From the NCBI GenBank assembly GCA_009741485.1, contig CM019218.1, positions 51,013,630 to 51,077,629 on the forward strand: a stretch of DNA of 64,000 nt, read 5' to 3'. Positions within the stretch are counted from its first letter, which is position 1. Each line of letters opens with the position of its first letter. Below, piece by piece: positions 12,201 through 24,825 of this stretch. This DNA is from Malurus cyaneus samueli (taxonomy: Eukaryota; Chordata; Aves; Passeriformes; Maluridae). Both the position numbers and the translations under genes were made by a program. The notes under the pieces are model-generated. The model worked only from the letters and a program-made list of their open reading frames with translations. It made no database searches and was not told where the DNA came from.

Positions 12201-13462
12201 ACAAGGCATTTCACCTTTCCAGACCCCAAACTAGTTAGGAGCCTCAGTATCTTTAAATATCCTATTTTTGAGGATGAGAGAGCATTTGGGAAGCTCCCTG
12301 CAGCTCCCTGCACATTTACGATAACCTGAAACATTACAACAGCCCCACAAAGCCCTGAGGAGGAAAACCCTAACGTGTGGGAGCTCCCAGCAAGGGGGTG
12401 GGAGAGCCCTGTTTGCTCCAGGGAAAGGAAGGACAAACAGGGAATGTGCCCAACAGATGATTTGTACTCGAGGGATCCCAAACCGAGCGTGACAGAGCAG
12501 AGAAAACGCTCCAGGACACGGCAGCTCCCATGCCCACCTGCTGCAGGGTGTCCATCTTGCCGAGCACTCCCTGCACAGCTGCAGGTCTGCAGGAGCATTG
12601 GCTCCTCCTCTCCCCTCCATGTCAGACCTTTCCCTGGTGCTATCGATCCATCAGAGCTCGGACCGGCACAGGGAGGGCTGTCAGAGCAGGGAGCCCGAGC
12701 ACAAACCCACACAGAGCTTCAACTCCTCTGCAGAGCCACCTACCCCGGCATGCAGAGCCTGAATCAGGGTAAACTCCCACTAGGAGCAGTGGGTTCTTCC
12801 TCACCTAAGCAAAAACCTGAGTGACAAATGGATATGAGGTGAGCTGTGTCACAGCCCGTGTGAGCTGCGTGTGCGGAGCTGCATTAGCATCTCATCAGGA
12901 GGAGCTGCTGCCCACTCGGAGTCAGAGCTGTTCTGCTGCAGCAGTGTGGAGGTGAAGGATTTAAAAGGACAGAATCCCTCGTGGTGGCAGCTCTCCAGCA
13001 AGCTTGAGTTCCGCTTTTGCTCGCGTTTCAAAGGCAGAGAAGGGAATTCACGATTTAAGTGAGCATGTGAGTATCAATAGCTACAGATGCATTCAGAAAT
13101 GCCCAGATCACCCATCCTGAAGCAGATTAACCCCGTCTAAAGGGCATGGCCACCACGAGACACACACTGACCCACCACTGGCACCACCCAGCACACTCAG
13201 CACAGCTGCTGCCCTCACAGAAAGAGCCGGGAGAACAATCCTGCACCTGCATTCTGTAAAATGAATCTTCCCAAAGAGCGTTGGGTTAAAATTGCTGGCA
13301 GCAGCACCAAGCATCATGTGGGAACCTCTGCTCCTCCCGTGCCAGAGCATTCCTGTCCCTCCCAGAGCCAAAGCAGGGTAAAGAGATCCCCATGCAGGAG
13401 GAAGCACCTCGTTTGTGTGCAGAGCATAGCCAGGACAGACGGACACAAGCTGGGTACACTAC
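9177..13462 (-). other. ANKS1A: ANKS1A intron between exons 12 and 13
   Basis: This 4.3-kb intron holds the alternative first-exon extension (to 9273) and the CpG-rich block. From about 11.2 to 13.4 kb it is ordinary AT-richer intron, in which I see no exon or repeat. Confidence 0.85.
9360..11130 (-). promoter_or_regulatory. ANKS1A: Intragenic CpG-rich block, candidate internal ANKS1A promoter
   Basis: This part of the intron between exons 12 and 13 is much richer in CpG than the other introns. The densest parts are about 9480-9950 and 10740-11110, the latter with runs such as GGCGGCTGCGGCGGCGG. It lies directly upstream, in gene orientation, of the predicted AIDA-1-like start at 9273. On the minus strand the right margin has a TTTTTTAAAA run (11158-11167, TATA-like at best) and a GGAGTCAG element near 11115. 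I infer a promoter from CpG density and position; no transcription start is directly visible. The limits were judged by eye and are approximate. A plus-strand (bidirectional) promoter is possible. Confidence 0.55.
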
Positions 13463-13529
13463 CTGAGATCCTGTGCTGCTCCTGGGAAAAGTCAATGCCT
13501 TCTCCGATGGAACTCATGATCTTTTCAAT
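13463..13529 (-). CDS. ANKS1A: ANKS1A exon 12: [17 protein letters not shown] segment before SAM1
   Basis: A 67-bp exon: 22 codons plus one base, phase 0 to phase 1. It reads [20 protein letters not shown] then IS and a split Gly. Human ANKS1A has [20 protein letters not shown] and then ISG, and ANKS1B has the related DKIMSSIDVGI, so this is a conserved helical segment just N-terminal to the first SAM domain. The acceptor is TTTCCAG|ATT. The donor CAG|GTAGTG is below consensus, with T at +5. The exon is isolated, with 10.7 kb of intron upstream and 4.3 kb downstream, and is absent from the predicted short isoform that starts in the next exon. Confidence 0.96.
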
Positions 13530-14553
13530 CTGGAAATACAAAAAACCACGCGTTGTATTATTCATAAAGCCTCAGGAAAAGAAGGCAGCCCAGGATTTCA
13601 CCTCCCACATGACAGGTGAAGAAGAGGAGGATGTGAAGATACCTCTGAAGCAGAGGAGGTACCCTGAACACCTTGCCTGGGTGAGTCTTTGTTGGGATGG
13701 ATGGCTCAGAAGAGATGTGCAGAGGTTGAGGCTCTGCAGAGCCTTCCCTTCTACAACTTGCCAGTGACTGGAAATAAAAAACTTCAACCTCTGGGCACAG
13801 CTTGGGGGTAAGGAAGGAGCCCCGAACACCTCAGCTCACCCCACATAAGCCCCCTCCAGCGGCAGCAAAGCCACAGCAATGCTGTCACCAACTCCTTCCA
13901 AACAAGCAGACTGCAAGCTTGGCTTTTCCACACTCACTTTTGTTGGGCATTTTTTGGTTTATTTTTTAAACCACTACATTTTCCAGTCTGTGCACGGAGC
14001 TGTGCTCCCACTGGAGTAGGTGCTTCCAAAGGGTCTGAAAATAGATCATTTGGGATAGCAGAATCAGGGGGCAAATGCATGAAGGACCCGGGAGAGGGAG
14101 CAGGAGACAGCTCCAACTCTGATGGAAGTGATTCACAGCCCACAGCTCCAGGCAAACCTCAGGCAATGAGGAAGAAAAGGTACAAACTAAGCTGGAATGG
14201 GTCTGAGTCCACTTAAGAGCTGCATAGAAATAGCTGCATCTGCCACACACACAAAAGAATAAATTAATCCAAGCTGCAATTTCCTGTGAACCTGCAGGAG
14301 ATTTCCTTAAATGAGAAGAGAAATTTTCTTGAGCAGAATTTTTAAATAGAGGTTTCCAGCGAAGTGGTGCAGAGGGAGAAATGAAAATTACCAGGTTTGT
14401 AAGAGGAAAGACCTGACAAACTGCACCTCAGTTGGTCAGTTCAGACCCTTCAATACTCTCAGCACTGATCCCCACTGTTTCCCAGAAAGCAACAACACAC
14501 TCAAAGTCCGGACTGCTTGTTTACCCCATTTTCAGTCTGTACTGAACAGAATA

Positions 14554-14554
<1 letters not shown>

Positions 14555-14587
<33 letters not shown>
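14555..14587 (+). repeat. Poly-A tract (33 A), followed by G and 10 more A
   Basis: An uninterrupted run of 33 A, then G, then 10 A to 14598. It could be a mononucleotide microsatellite or the tail of an old retroposed copy; I see no recognisable retroposon on either side. Confidence 0.95.
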
Positions 14588-14589
<2 letters not shown>

Positions 14590-17500
14590 AAAAAAAAAGA
14601 ATGCTCACAGTGATTCCCAAACAGAAATCTCCCAAGCAAGCACCCCTGCAAGGCGCTTCTGAGTGGTTGCTGCTGAATGCAAAGTGACTGGCCACCGAGT
14701 GGGGGGAATAAACCTCAACTCTTACTCAACTTTTTATCTCTGGGTCATTTAAGGACATATTTAGGGAAGGAGTCCAAGTTCCCCCAGACCTCACCCCCGG
14801 CTGCCTCTGCCCTGCCTGGCCCCAGTGTGATGCTCTGCTCGGTGCAGCTGCAGGAGTCCCCAGCCACCCCATCCTGGGAATGCTGCAAAGGACTCCAGGA
14901 ATGCTGTGAGGGGCTGGATCTGGCTCTGTGCACACTCTGGGGCAGCTTGGAGCTGAGCTCCACCAGAGGGGTTTTGGTGAAACAAAAATAACTCTTACAA
15001 GGTTCTTGCCAAGGCAGATCTCATGAAGCCCCTCCTGCCTGCAGGGAGTAGCGGGCACTGCACTTGCAGCATTAAATCTCACCAGGGACGAGGCACTGGT
15101 GTGAGCTGTTAAAAATGTAGGTCCCCTGCCCCTGGAAACCCACCTCTGTTGGGCTTGAAATGCCCATTTACTGCGAGATTGGAAAATCAGCCTGAGAAAT
15201 CAATCAGAATCCCAACGCATATAGCAGAAGAGGGAAATATGACCTAAAAAGAAACTGCATTTAGGAGGGGTTTGGAGTCACTGACACGTGGATCCTGTCC
15301 TAATGCAAAAGCATTCCTTGCTCCTCTGCCTCTGGAAACAGCAAGGACTTGAACGTGACCTTTGCTGGAACTGCTGAGAGACACCTGAACCCTGTCAGGC
15401 TCATTTCAGCAAGAACCACCAAAGCAGCAGGTGCTGCCCCCCAAAGCAGCAGATGCTCTCCAGCAAAACCTTCAAATTTCACGGTTCCCTCAAGTACCAT
15501 CAGGACTTTATGGCCATGCAGGACTGGAGGGAAATACAGGGATGGTACAGAACCAGCCCCATGCCCAGGTGACACCAAGGGCTCTGGCACTGGCTGTTCT
15601 ACTCCCTTCCATGGAGAGGCACTGAGTGCAAGCTGCAGAGGATTTCTGGGACACTGAGCGATTGCTGCACAATTTGGGTCTTGAAGTCAATTCAGTTCAA
15701 GCCTCAGAAGTTTAAGGACATTAAACTTCACAGATTGGTGTCCATCAGCTTCAGGACAAGGTACATCTCCGAGCTGGAGCTGCACTTGTACCTTGTCTGG
15801 GAATCCCTAGCTGGATTCAAATTGCAAATTAACTCTGAGGCCAAGTTCCTTTGTTTCCATCGTGCTGCCCTCTCCTAATTTGAGACTTGATGCTGTCCAG
15901 GCTCAGCCCCCAGCACTGCCAGCTCTGCAGTCCCAACACGGACATGAGGACTTGCAGGTGCCTCTGCAGCACTGAAACACCCACGACCTTTTCCTCAAAA
16001 GCAGGGAATTGCCTTGTGCTATATAAAACTGAATGAAAATTAAACAATCACGTGGCAGAGGATTACCTTTCACAGCTCTCCTTTGCCAAGCCTCGGTCAC
16101 GGTTACGCACAGTTCCAGATATCGCCATTAACACAGAGGGAAACCCTGCCCTGCCCTCGGCTCTCCACGGAAAGCAAACACCTCAAACAGACTCACACAC
16201 CACCTCAAACATGGATTTATGGCTGACCAGCTTGATTTAACTGTCAGAAGGCCGCAAAGAGAAGAATGAGGGGAAGGACAAACCTGGAGAGGGAACCAAT
16301 GCTTCAGAGCATCCCTGGTCTCTGCAGCCTTTCCTCAGCTGCACTCCAGCACCAACATGGGGCTGAAGAGAAGATACCTTGAAAATAGCCTACGCTACAG
16401 TTTTTTAGGCTGTTCTTTCCCACTGGTTAATTATTAAAATACAAAAATACCATGTTTAAATATAGCGCTGCAACTCATACTTAGTTGTAGCCTGAACACT
16501 CAGTTCCGATTTGTTTTGGCTTAACCTGTATTTTTCCACTGAAGCACCCAGTGCCCATCTCTGGTTGTGCTGTGGGGTTGGTTTGGGGTGGGGATTTTAC
16601 GGTTTATTTGTTTTACACCCACAGAAATAAAACCACAAAATGCTTCTGCCTCCCAAATAAATACAACTATATCTATTATCCCTAATGCACAGGGGCAGAT
16701 GGCACTGGGACAGGTTTTTGGCCTGAAACCCCACCAGAGAAGGAGAAACTCCTGTACAGCTGAAGTAGCCTGAGAGAAGGAAAGGCTGCAAGGACAGGAA
16801 AGTGTCCCAAAGCAGGAATGTGAGTGGAAGGTGCTGTGGAGCAGTTACCAGGATTGGAGCTTGTGGATTTATTTTCACATTTGCCTACATTTGGTGAAAG
16901 ATATAAACACCCCAAAAAAAGGAGCTGGGTGCGGTCAAGAGCCCCGCCGGGGCTGGGGCGAGCTCTTCCAGGCAGGCAGGCGGCCACGGGAACATAGCAA
17001 CTGGCCAGTGGCTCCAAAACAGAACCTGACTCAAAACAAACCATCCCGAGCAGAGTTCTGCTAACAGAGGAAGAGACATTTATTTGCAGAAGGCCACTGA
17101 GGCCAAACCAGTCCCGGGGCAGGCTGAGGTTTGCCTGCAGCAGGACAGGAGACATTTTCACACCAGAGTCCTGCACAGCAGTTCACTTCGCAGCACTCAA
17201 TGGCTTCTTACATGGATGCAGGATGTCTTCTCTTCTCTGATCCCAGGCTGCAGGAGCAGCAGGGACCCAGAGATGGACAGACAGGTCCTACACCTGTGTA
17301 GAGAGCAGTGAAGCCCCCAGGACCCCCCTCCCTACAGAGGCCCTGCTCCACATCCAGCCCTGACCTGTTCTGTTCCACCCCGTGCCCTGATGGATATCAA
17401 GCCGTGGTATCCACATTGATTTCTCCAGCTTTTCTTCCCCGGAGCCACTGCTGAAGTTTGAAGCCAAAGAATCCATTGAGAGGAATTGAGGGCAATTAAA

Positions 17501-17784
17501 ACAGCCCCAGTGCTTTTGTCTCCAGAATAAAGAGCTTCACACAACATGGGCTGCCTGCCCACACACAGGGAAGGAGCCTCATTTGAAGAGCACCAGATTG
17601 ACCATCACTCTGTCAGGGTGACACCCACATAGTCTTGGAGGAATCTCAGTGTTTCTGGAAGGGGCTTCATAAAACCTCACCTTACAGTCACCATCAGTGC
17701 AAATGCAGAGGTTTGTTCTCAGTCTCTGCATGCAGCATCAGAGGCTGCCAAGGACACAGCAAGGTCACCCTGAGAGAATTAAAA

Positions 17785-17955
17785 ATCATAGAATCCTCAA
17801 ACAATTTGGGTTGGAAGGGACCTTAAAGCTCATCCCTGTCATGGGCAGGGACACCTTCCACCATCCCAGGTTGCTCCAAGCCCCGTCCAGCCTGGCCTTG
17901 GACATTTCCAAGGATCTGGGGGCAGCCACAGCTTCTCTGGGTACCCCCACCTTGT
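17785..17955 (-). mobile_element. CR1 LINE fragment (3' end), minus orientation
   Basis: The plus strand reads ATCATAGAATCC, then TTTGGGTTGGAAGGGACC, CATGGGCAGGGACACC, CAGGTTGCTCCAAGCC and CCAGCCTGGCCTTGGAC. These are landmarks of the reverse complement of the avian CR1 3' end as I remember it, including the terminal ATTCTATGAT-type octamer. It is a truncated, diverged, non-coding copy, in the same orientation as ANKS1A. The 5' limit is approximate. Confidence 0.88.
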
Positions 17956-20900
17956 GTGGAGTCGATGTTTTCTGCTTCCTCTGTGGCCCCTTCCTAAACT
18001 GGCAGCTTAAAAATCCCCAGTGATTCCTGAGCACCAGGAAGAGGAGCTGCAGTGCACCTGCACAGCCCTCACACTCTGAGCAGTGAATTTACTCAGATAA
18101 AGGTCTGTAATTAAATAAAACCACACAAAACCAAATAGACGCTATCTGCCATATGGAGGGCATTAGTGCACTATAATGACACCCTGCAGCAGGAGTATAA
18201 TTAAGAATATAGCAGGATTCCCATTATAAATCCTTATTACTGAGGGTTCATAACCTACTGTACAAACCTGCCTGGGGCTCAGGCTCAGCAGACGAGAGCA
18301 GCTCCAGCAGCAGATTTCAGTCTCCAAAGCTACTTACAAAGTTGGGTGGAAAGGTTATCGGCCTTTCAAATTTCTGCAATTCCAGGAGAGTGTCAGGAGT
18401 TAAGACTTCATTATTTCTAAGCTTTAACAGCTGGGGGATGGGGCAGGTTTGGTTTCAAATTATAAATAAAATAACCCCTGAACAAGCTGCTTTTACAGTT
18501 TGAAACCCCTTTGAGCACAAGAAACCCCTCTCAGATGTGACCAGCCCGATCACAGCCCAGCAGGTCAGTTCTTAACTCCAGGGCACGTGAGGTCAATGGG
18601 TGATGCTGGGACAGCACAGAATCACTGACACTTCCATCCTGCACCAATACCACTGCAAACCTCACATTACTGACTGATAATGCACTCCTGAAAGATGCAG
18701 GGAGGCTGCTCAGACCCAGCTGGGATATATCCTGGAGCACAGGGATGGCAGGAGTGAGGCACCCACCAGCATGCCTGAAAGGGATGGAGCAAGAGTGGGA
18801 TATGGGATGGTACCTGCTGACTCCTTAGCACAAGTACAATCCTGAAAAATTTGGATCTGGGCCACGAATCTCATTTCTAGGCTGGTGACAGCCCATAAAA
18901 CACTTCTGGTTCAGTTTATGATGCTTCAGCTTCTGTTCTCCCATTGCCACCCCACGGAGTACACGGCTCGTATTTCATCGCTCGATATATTCCGTGTCTC
19001 CCAAAGACACCAGCCTGTATGAACTCAGCATAACAAACACCAGAGGCCTGGAAAACAGAATGCTCCATTTATTAATTCAAAGCTAAACTGCACCAGCCAG
19101 TTGTTCACGGCACATTTGAGCACTCAGATGCAGAGTTCCCGTGCTCCATTCTCCCCCAGCAGCCTTCCACACAGCGTGGAGACTTGCTGAATTTATTTCA
19201 AATCCTTCTGCAACTGTTTGCCAGTGATAAAGGCAAACACATTTTCTGGCTTAATATGGTCTCTGAGAAATTCATTTGGATGGGGACCAGGGCCTGTTGC
19301 TTCATGCCACTTTCCAGCCTATGTTTTTGTACAAATCCCAAAGTTGCAAATCTAAACACGTACCAAAAGGAACTTATGGTATAAACTTGAATTTCACAAC
19401 AGTGTGTGATGGATCTGCAGTATCAGAGCCTTCCAAATATCAACGTTGTTTTGACAAACAGCAAAATCCAACACTGACACCATAAAGAGAATGGCCAAAT
19501 GCAGCAACACATCTGCCCACAGCAGGGAAACAACTGGACAACAGCTACTCCTGATCACAATAAAAAAGGCAAATCCTCAAAAAACACCGAATCAATTCAT
19601 TGCCTTTCCATATTGCTGCATCCTAACACAAACCCCAAAGCAACATAAGGCTCTCAAGCAAGGCTGGCTGCAGCCTGTGGGACATGAGGTAGAGCAGTGA
19701 AGCTGCTGCATTTGAGAGAGATTCAAAAACCTCTTTTTTTTAAATAAAAGCTTCAGAAGTGCTGGAAGATGCGACGTAAAGCGGAAGAGAACATAATGAA
19801 GGACTGGATTTAGTAAGGACACTGCAGCCGGACATTTGTGTTCCTGAAAAACAAAAATGTCCCCAAAACGCCAACGATCACAAGGTTGTTACATAACCAA
19901 AACATCCGTCAGAGCACGAATCATTCACACAGAAGAATCAAAAGCTTCTGATTCACTAATACTGAGTTCACACACTTGAGAAGCTCCAAGAAACACACAC
20001 AGAGGTGGAGGGAGCTGCTGTACCAGCAAATATCACCCCTGTTGTGTCCAACCCTTGCTGCTAAATGCTGGAACAAAGCATGCCTGGTTTTTACATCTGC
20101 CTCCCAGCACACCAATCCTCCTCTAAAACCAGGGAATTGTCTTACATTGGGTTGGATTGGCTTAGTTCCACATTGGCTCATAATCCCAACAGGCTGGGCC
20201 TTTGCAGCAGGTTTAAAAACGGTGCAAACACAAAAGCTTCCACTTCAAAAAGTTCTTCAGGCTGGAGGAAATCTCACCACTGGGGGCAAAGGGAAGAGAT
20301 TGGACATGAGGGATGATGTAAGAATTCCTGACCTTAGCACAGGAAAAACAAGAGGAAACATTGGGATCTGGAGATAATAGAATAATCAGCCCAATAATTA
20401 AGCTGATTAAAACCCTGAAGGCCATGCTGGTTTAGCAGAAATCAAGACCAAAAATTCTGACCCCACTACTGTTTCTGCCCTAGATAAAAATGAATTACAA
20501 ACCATTTCAGGCAAAGGGGAAACTGGAATGAGAGCTGAGGGTGAGGGTTAGCTTGGGGCAGGGGACACCTGGGGACAAATTAATCCACCCTGCCTGTCCT
20601 ACCAGGACAAATTGAGATTTAAACACCTGAACCTAGAGAATAAAGGAAACATTTTGGGAGGCAGAGGCTGATGCCGGAGTAATTCACCGCAATTTCACCA
20701 GGCACCAAATCAGCAGCTCTCCCTGAGTAACAAGGGGAATATTTGCATTTTCTTTCAACAGTGCTGGCTGGCAGCTCTGAATTTCAACTCCTGGGTGTTT
20801 TAAAGGCAGTGGCAGGTTTTGCATCAAGAGCTGTCCTGAAAGTTTCACATTTCAATGCAAATGTTGTTAATCCTCCACTGTAAGCCTGTAATTAAGGCAC

Positions 20901-22744
20901 TGATTCCACTGGGTACTGCAGCACTCAACAGTCCCCACAAGGTCTAAAGGCACCCACAGCACCCACAAGCTCCATCAAGCTCTTCCCAGCTTCAAGCCTG
21001 AGGTGGAAGGTGATGCCAATATGTGACAATCTGCTCCCGGCATCTACCCTTAGGGGACATTAACACCCCCAAAACAGATCAGCACCCGGTGAAACACCAT
21101 ATCCATGGTTACTGCAGATGCAAAGCATTCCTTTCAGAGGAGACATGGAGCACCACTGCAGTTAGTCATCAGAGATTAATGTCCAGTGCCATAATTAACT
21201 ACAAAATTAGTTCTTCAACTCATTTATTTGAGGAAAAAAAAAGTGTGGACTGTGCAACTCCTTTTTTTCTAAAGAAACCTAAAGTTACATGCACATTTTA
21301 TTCAGTTCCCTAAATTTTTTTTGAAGGAGGTTTAATCTCTTCCTAGAACGTTTAAGTCAGAACACAGAACTACCACCTCTTTTGTGGGATCGATACTGGA
21401 ATCTTCAAAATTCAAGTTCAGCATTGGAGCTGCTGACCTTCCAGCAGGCAGCTGCAAGTGGAGGATTCAGGGATGTCAGGAGCCAGGTCTGAGGCTAATT
21501 CCCAGCAGCCCTGACCATTGAACAGATCGTTTTTCTTACCAACACCTATGAGGCAGAAGAGCAGCCCCAGGCCTTGAGTGCAGCATCTCTGCTCTGCTCA
21601 GAGCCTGGAGCATGAACCAGGCTGATGGGCAGGGCTGCTTTGCTCTACAGAGGAAGGCAGAGCAGAAGCAGGTTAATCTGCCCTCAAAGAGGGGCTGGAC
21701 GTAGGGCTGGGGGCAAGAAAGCCCCTCCTTCAGAGGTACAAACACAAGTTATTCTATACCAAACCCCCATGAGGTGCCTGCTCCACCCATCCCTGTCTGC
21801 TCAATATTCATAAGCCAAGGATGAAAAAACCAAATCCATCACTTCAGCCCTCAGCCAGGTTTGGAAGGATTCAAGCACTTAATGCTGACTGAGAGCTCTA
21901 TCCCCTCACATGCCTCCTTGTCCCTAGAGCAGGCCGAGCGTTTTGGGTCCTCACCTTCTCCCTGGGCAATAAATAGATGGTGTTTGATGTAAGAGTTTCT
22001 CTGCCTTGCTCCCACAGAATTCCCACCTGACAGTGGCTGCAGGACCACCAGTGCCTTCCCACTCCCAGGAAGGAGAAGAGGGTCAGGAGGAGATGGGACA
22101 GGGGCTGAACAGGCTCCTGGACAGCACAGAGCACAAAGCAACACTCTGGGCCAGGTCCTTGGAGCAGGGGAGTTGCAAGTGGGAACAGGGACGAACTGTG
22201 CCAAGTGAATCATTCCTTCCCCATCCCACCCTTTTGGCAAAGCCAGCATCACCTTCCACTTCCAACAAAGGGCATTGGCAGTGCTCGGCTGGGGCAAGGA
22301 CGTGACCCTTTGCTTCCAAGCAGATTTTCTGCTGTCCCCAGTCAGCCACCACAGCCCCCAGTAGAGTCAGCTCAGCCCCTGCTGCAGGTCCCATCTGTCC
22401 AGGGACACCAGAGAGCCATCCCCAAGCCCCAGTGCCCTGCACAGACACCTCTAGTGCTGGCCAGGAGAGCAGGCAGAGAGCCCTCAGCTTGCTGAGTACA
22501 GCTAGGAGTCACAGAGAGCTGCACATGGATCATTCCCCTCCTTAGTCACCTGCATAAAGGCCATTAAAATTAATAGAATAATATAAATCTGCCATTGTCA
22601 CCCCTCAGCACAGAGGGAGAGCCAAACCACTGCCAACAGGGGTGGTTCAAGAAGGTTTATATCACCCTGGTAAATGCAGAGGCTGCAAGTTGCATCCAAT
22701 TCTGAGCAGCTGCATTATCCCATCCAGGGAACTCATTCAACACC

Positions 22745-22819
22745 ATTACATTTATGTTTAAATCTCACTATTACATTTATGTTTAAATCTCACTATTACA
22801 TTTATGTTTAAATCTCACT
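22745..22819 (+). repeat. Three perfect tandem copies of a 25-bp unit
   Basis: The unit contains ATTACATTTATGTTTAAATC followed by TCACT. It occurs three times without any mismatch (22745-22769, 22770-22794, 22795-22819). Confidence 0.95.
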
Positions 22820-24259
22820 GTTGCCACTACGACTGGCTAGACTTTTTAAAAGTGAGACCTGCCCTACTGCAGACAGATGTGAATTTTTCACATTCTTTCT
22901 CTGATTTCCTCACCTAAACATAAAGGGAAGGAAAAGCAGATTCCTCTCCTGGGGCTTGTCCGGCTGCCTCGGGGGAAATGAGGGATTTGTTTACAAGCAG
23001 GAGGAAGCAGCTCCGAGGGTTCATCTGAGCAGAGGAAGCAGAGGCAGTGCAGGCAGCCCAACACTTGACCTCTGCTACCAGTGCAGTCATGCCAAAGGCT
23101 TCTGCCCTTTCAGTGTCTGCTGCAAACAGCTCAGATAAAAGCACAGGGAATTATCCTGTCCCTCCAAAGAACCTTCTGCAGAGCCTTTCCCTGAGCCATG
23201 GTACAAATGACCCAGGCAATTAACAGCAGAGCCTCTCCAGCCCAAGCAGCTGCAGAGGAAAATATCTATTTGGCAACCCTGAGACCCGGCAGGGAGTGAG
23301 GGGGAGGGAGAGAATGAACTGAGGGATGGATTCTCACGTTGTTCTTTGCATCTCCAAATACCTCCCTCTTCCCCAGATGATAATTTTCTCTCCAAGCCAG
23401 GGTTGGAGAGGCAGCTGAGCATCAGCCAGTGCAGGGGCACAACCCTCCCCCGGGTTTCCACGCCCGGCACACGCGGCTCCACACCCCCAGCACCACGCCA
23501 GGGGTTTTGGTTCCTTTCAGAGTACAAAGAGTGGTTCATCCGAGCTTATCTCTTCCCCAGCCCCGGCTCTCCCAGCACAGAATCATCCCCAAAGAATGTT
23601 TCAGTAATGCTGCGGTGCTGAATTTCAGAGGGACACTTAATCTCGCCCCAGTGGCTCTCCAGGGCCAACTTTCTGAGCATGAAATATTTAACTGTCCGTG
23701 GGCGTCCCGTATGATAATAAAGTGACTGCTAACCAGCCGCTGAAATAAGCGTGTGAGGAGGAAAGCAGGAGCTATCAAATACACAAACCAGCCTAATTAC
23801 TGTCTCCCTTTCATCCCTGTGAACCCCTGGGCACTGCTCACACTCCCCAGCAGCTGGGATCCAGCTACACAACACCTCCAAGACACTGTGAGAGTCAACA
23901 GGGAAGAACTGGAAGGAGAAGATCAGGAGAAAGGTTGGTGAAATGCACTGTTACCAAGTCTTCCTCATTTTGGGGATGTGAAACTTATCTGGCTTGCCTA
24001 AAAATAAACAATCCCTGTGTTTGAGAAAAAAACTTTGAAACTGCTTGCAGTTCTGCTACTTCCCCACTCCAATGAATTTTATCTTTTGGCATTTAACACC
24101 TTACAGGCTCTCAAGCCAGCATGTGCCTGTTAATGCCTTCTGAGAGTTACTGGAAGTCATGGAACCCACCCAGGACCCCCTGAGGGCAGCGTGGCAGAGG
24201 GGAGCTCCTGCAGCACAGTCATTCCTGGCACAGAGACTCTTTAGCAAGCTCAGCCTTAC

Positions 24260-24825
24260 CTCATCCCACTCCGAAGCGAAGGACGGGGACTTCTCCAGCC
24301 GCTTCTTGCCGGTGCTGCAGTTGGAGAGCGATTCGCTGCGGCTCCCCATGGCATCGTCCTCCGTCGGGGAGCAGGTCAGCAGGTCAGAGTCCGACTTTGA
24401 CAAGCTGCGGCTGAGTTTGAGCTCGGCTTTGGGCTTGCTGCCCGGGTGGGCTCTGCCCACAGCTCTGTCCCCCTCTGGCTCGGCACCGCCGGGGTGCTGC
24501 GGCACGTGGGGCGTGACTACGGCCGCGGGATCCGCCCGGCTGACGTGCTGCACCGTGGCGTACACCACCGTCTGCTTGGGGTCCGGGGAGCTGCTCCGTG
24601 CTGATCCCGACGAGGGCAACTCAGCATCCTCCAGCTGCATAGCAGTGGGGTGGCTCGAGGCTTCCGTGTCCCCCTTCTCCGCGGAGGAAACGAGTCTGAA
24701 AGGGTCCTCGCTTATCTCACAGATTGGAGAAGAGCCGTGGAGCAAGCCTGAAAACTGCTCTGGCACCTGGATGTCCTGGCTGTCGGCAGAGTCCTGGCTG
24801 CGGCCGCCGCTGCTCCTCCTGTGGT
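24260..24825 (-). CDS. ANKS1A: ANKS1A exon 11: large Ser-rich linker exon
   Basis: A 566-bp exon: two bases completing Asp, then 188 codons, ending in phase 0. It opens [20 protein letters not shown], followed by [20 protein letters not shown], a block shared by ANKS1A and ANKS1B. A variable middle follows, with a tyrosine in VVYATV (24560-24562). The end is strongly conserved: [40 protein letters not shown], then [16 protein letters not shown]. The acceptor is CTTGAAG|AC, a less usual AAG, and the donor is GAG|GTAAGG. The segment is predicted disordered and rich in Ser phosphorylation candidates (RSLSKSDSD). Reading stays open past the donor for 52 more codons, so retention of the intron would end the protein before SAM1. 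Confidence 0.97.

Larger units (their letters stand above)
13530..24259 (-). other. ANKS1A: ANKS1A intron between exons 11 and 12
   Basis: A 10.7-kb intron. It contains a 33-base poly-A tract (14555-14587), a CR1 fragment (about 17785-17955) and a three-copy 25-bp repeat (22745-22819). I see no other exon or gene; the remaining open frames look random. Confidence 0.85.

Noticed and set aside
16900..17000. GC-rich patch with CCGCCGGGG near 16940
   Set aside because: Too short and isolated to be called a CpG island; no exon or start nearby.
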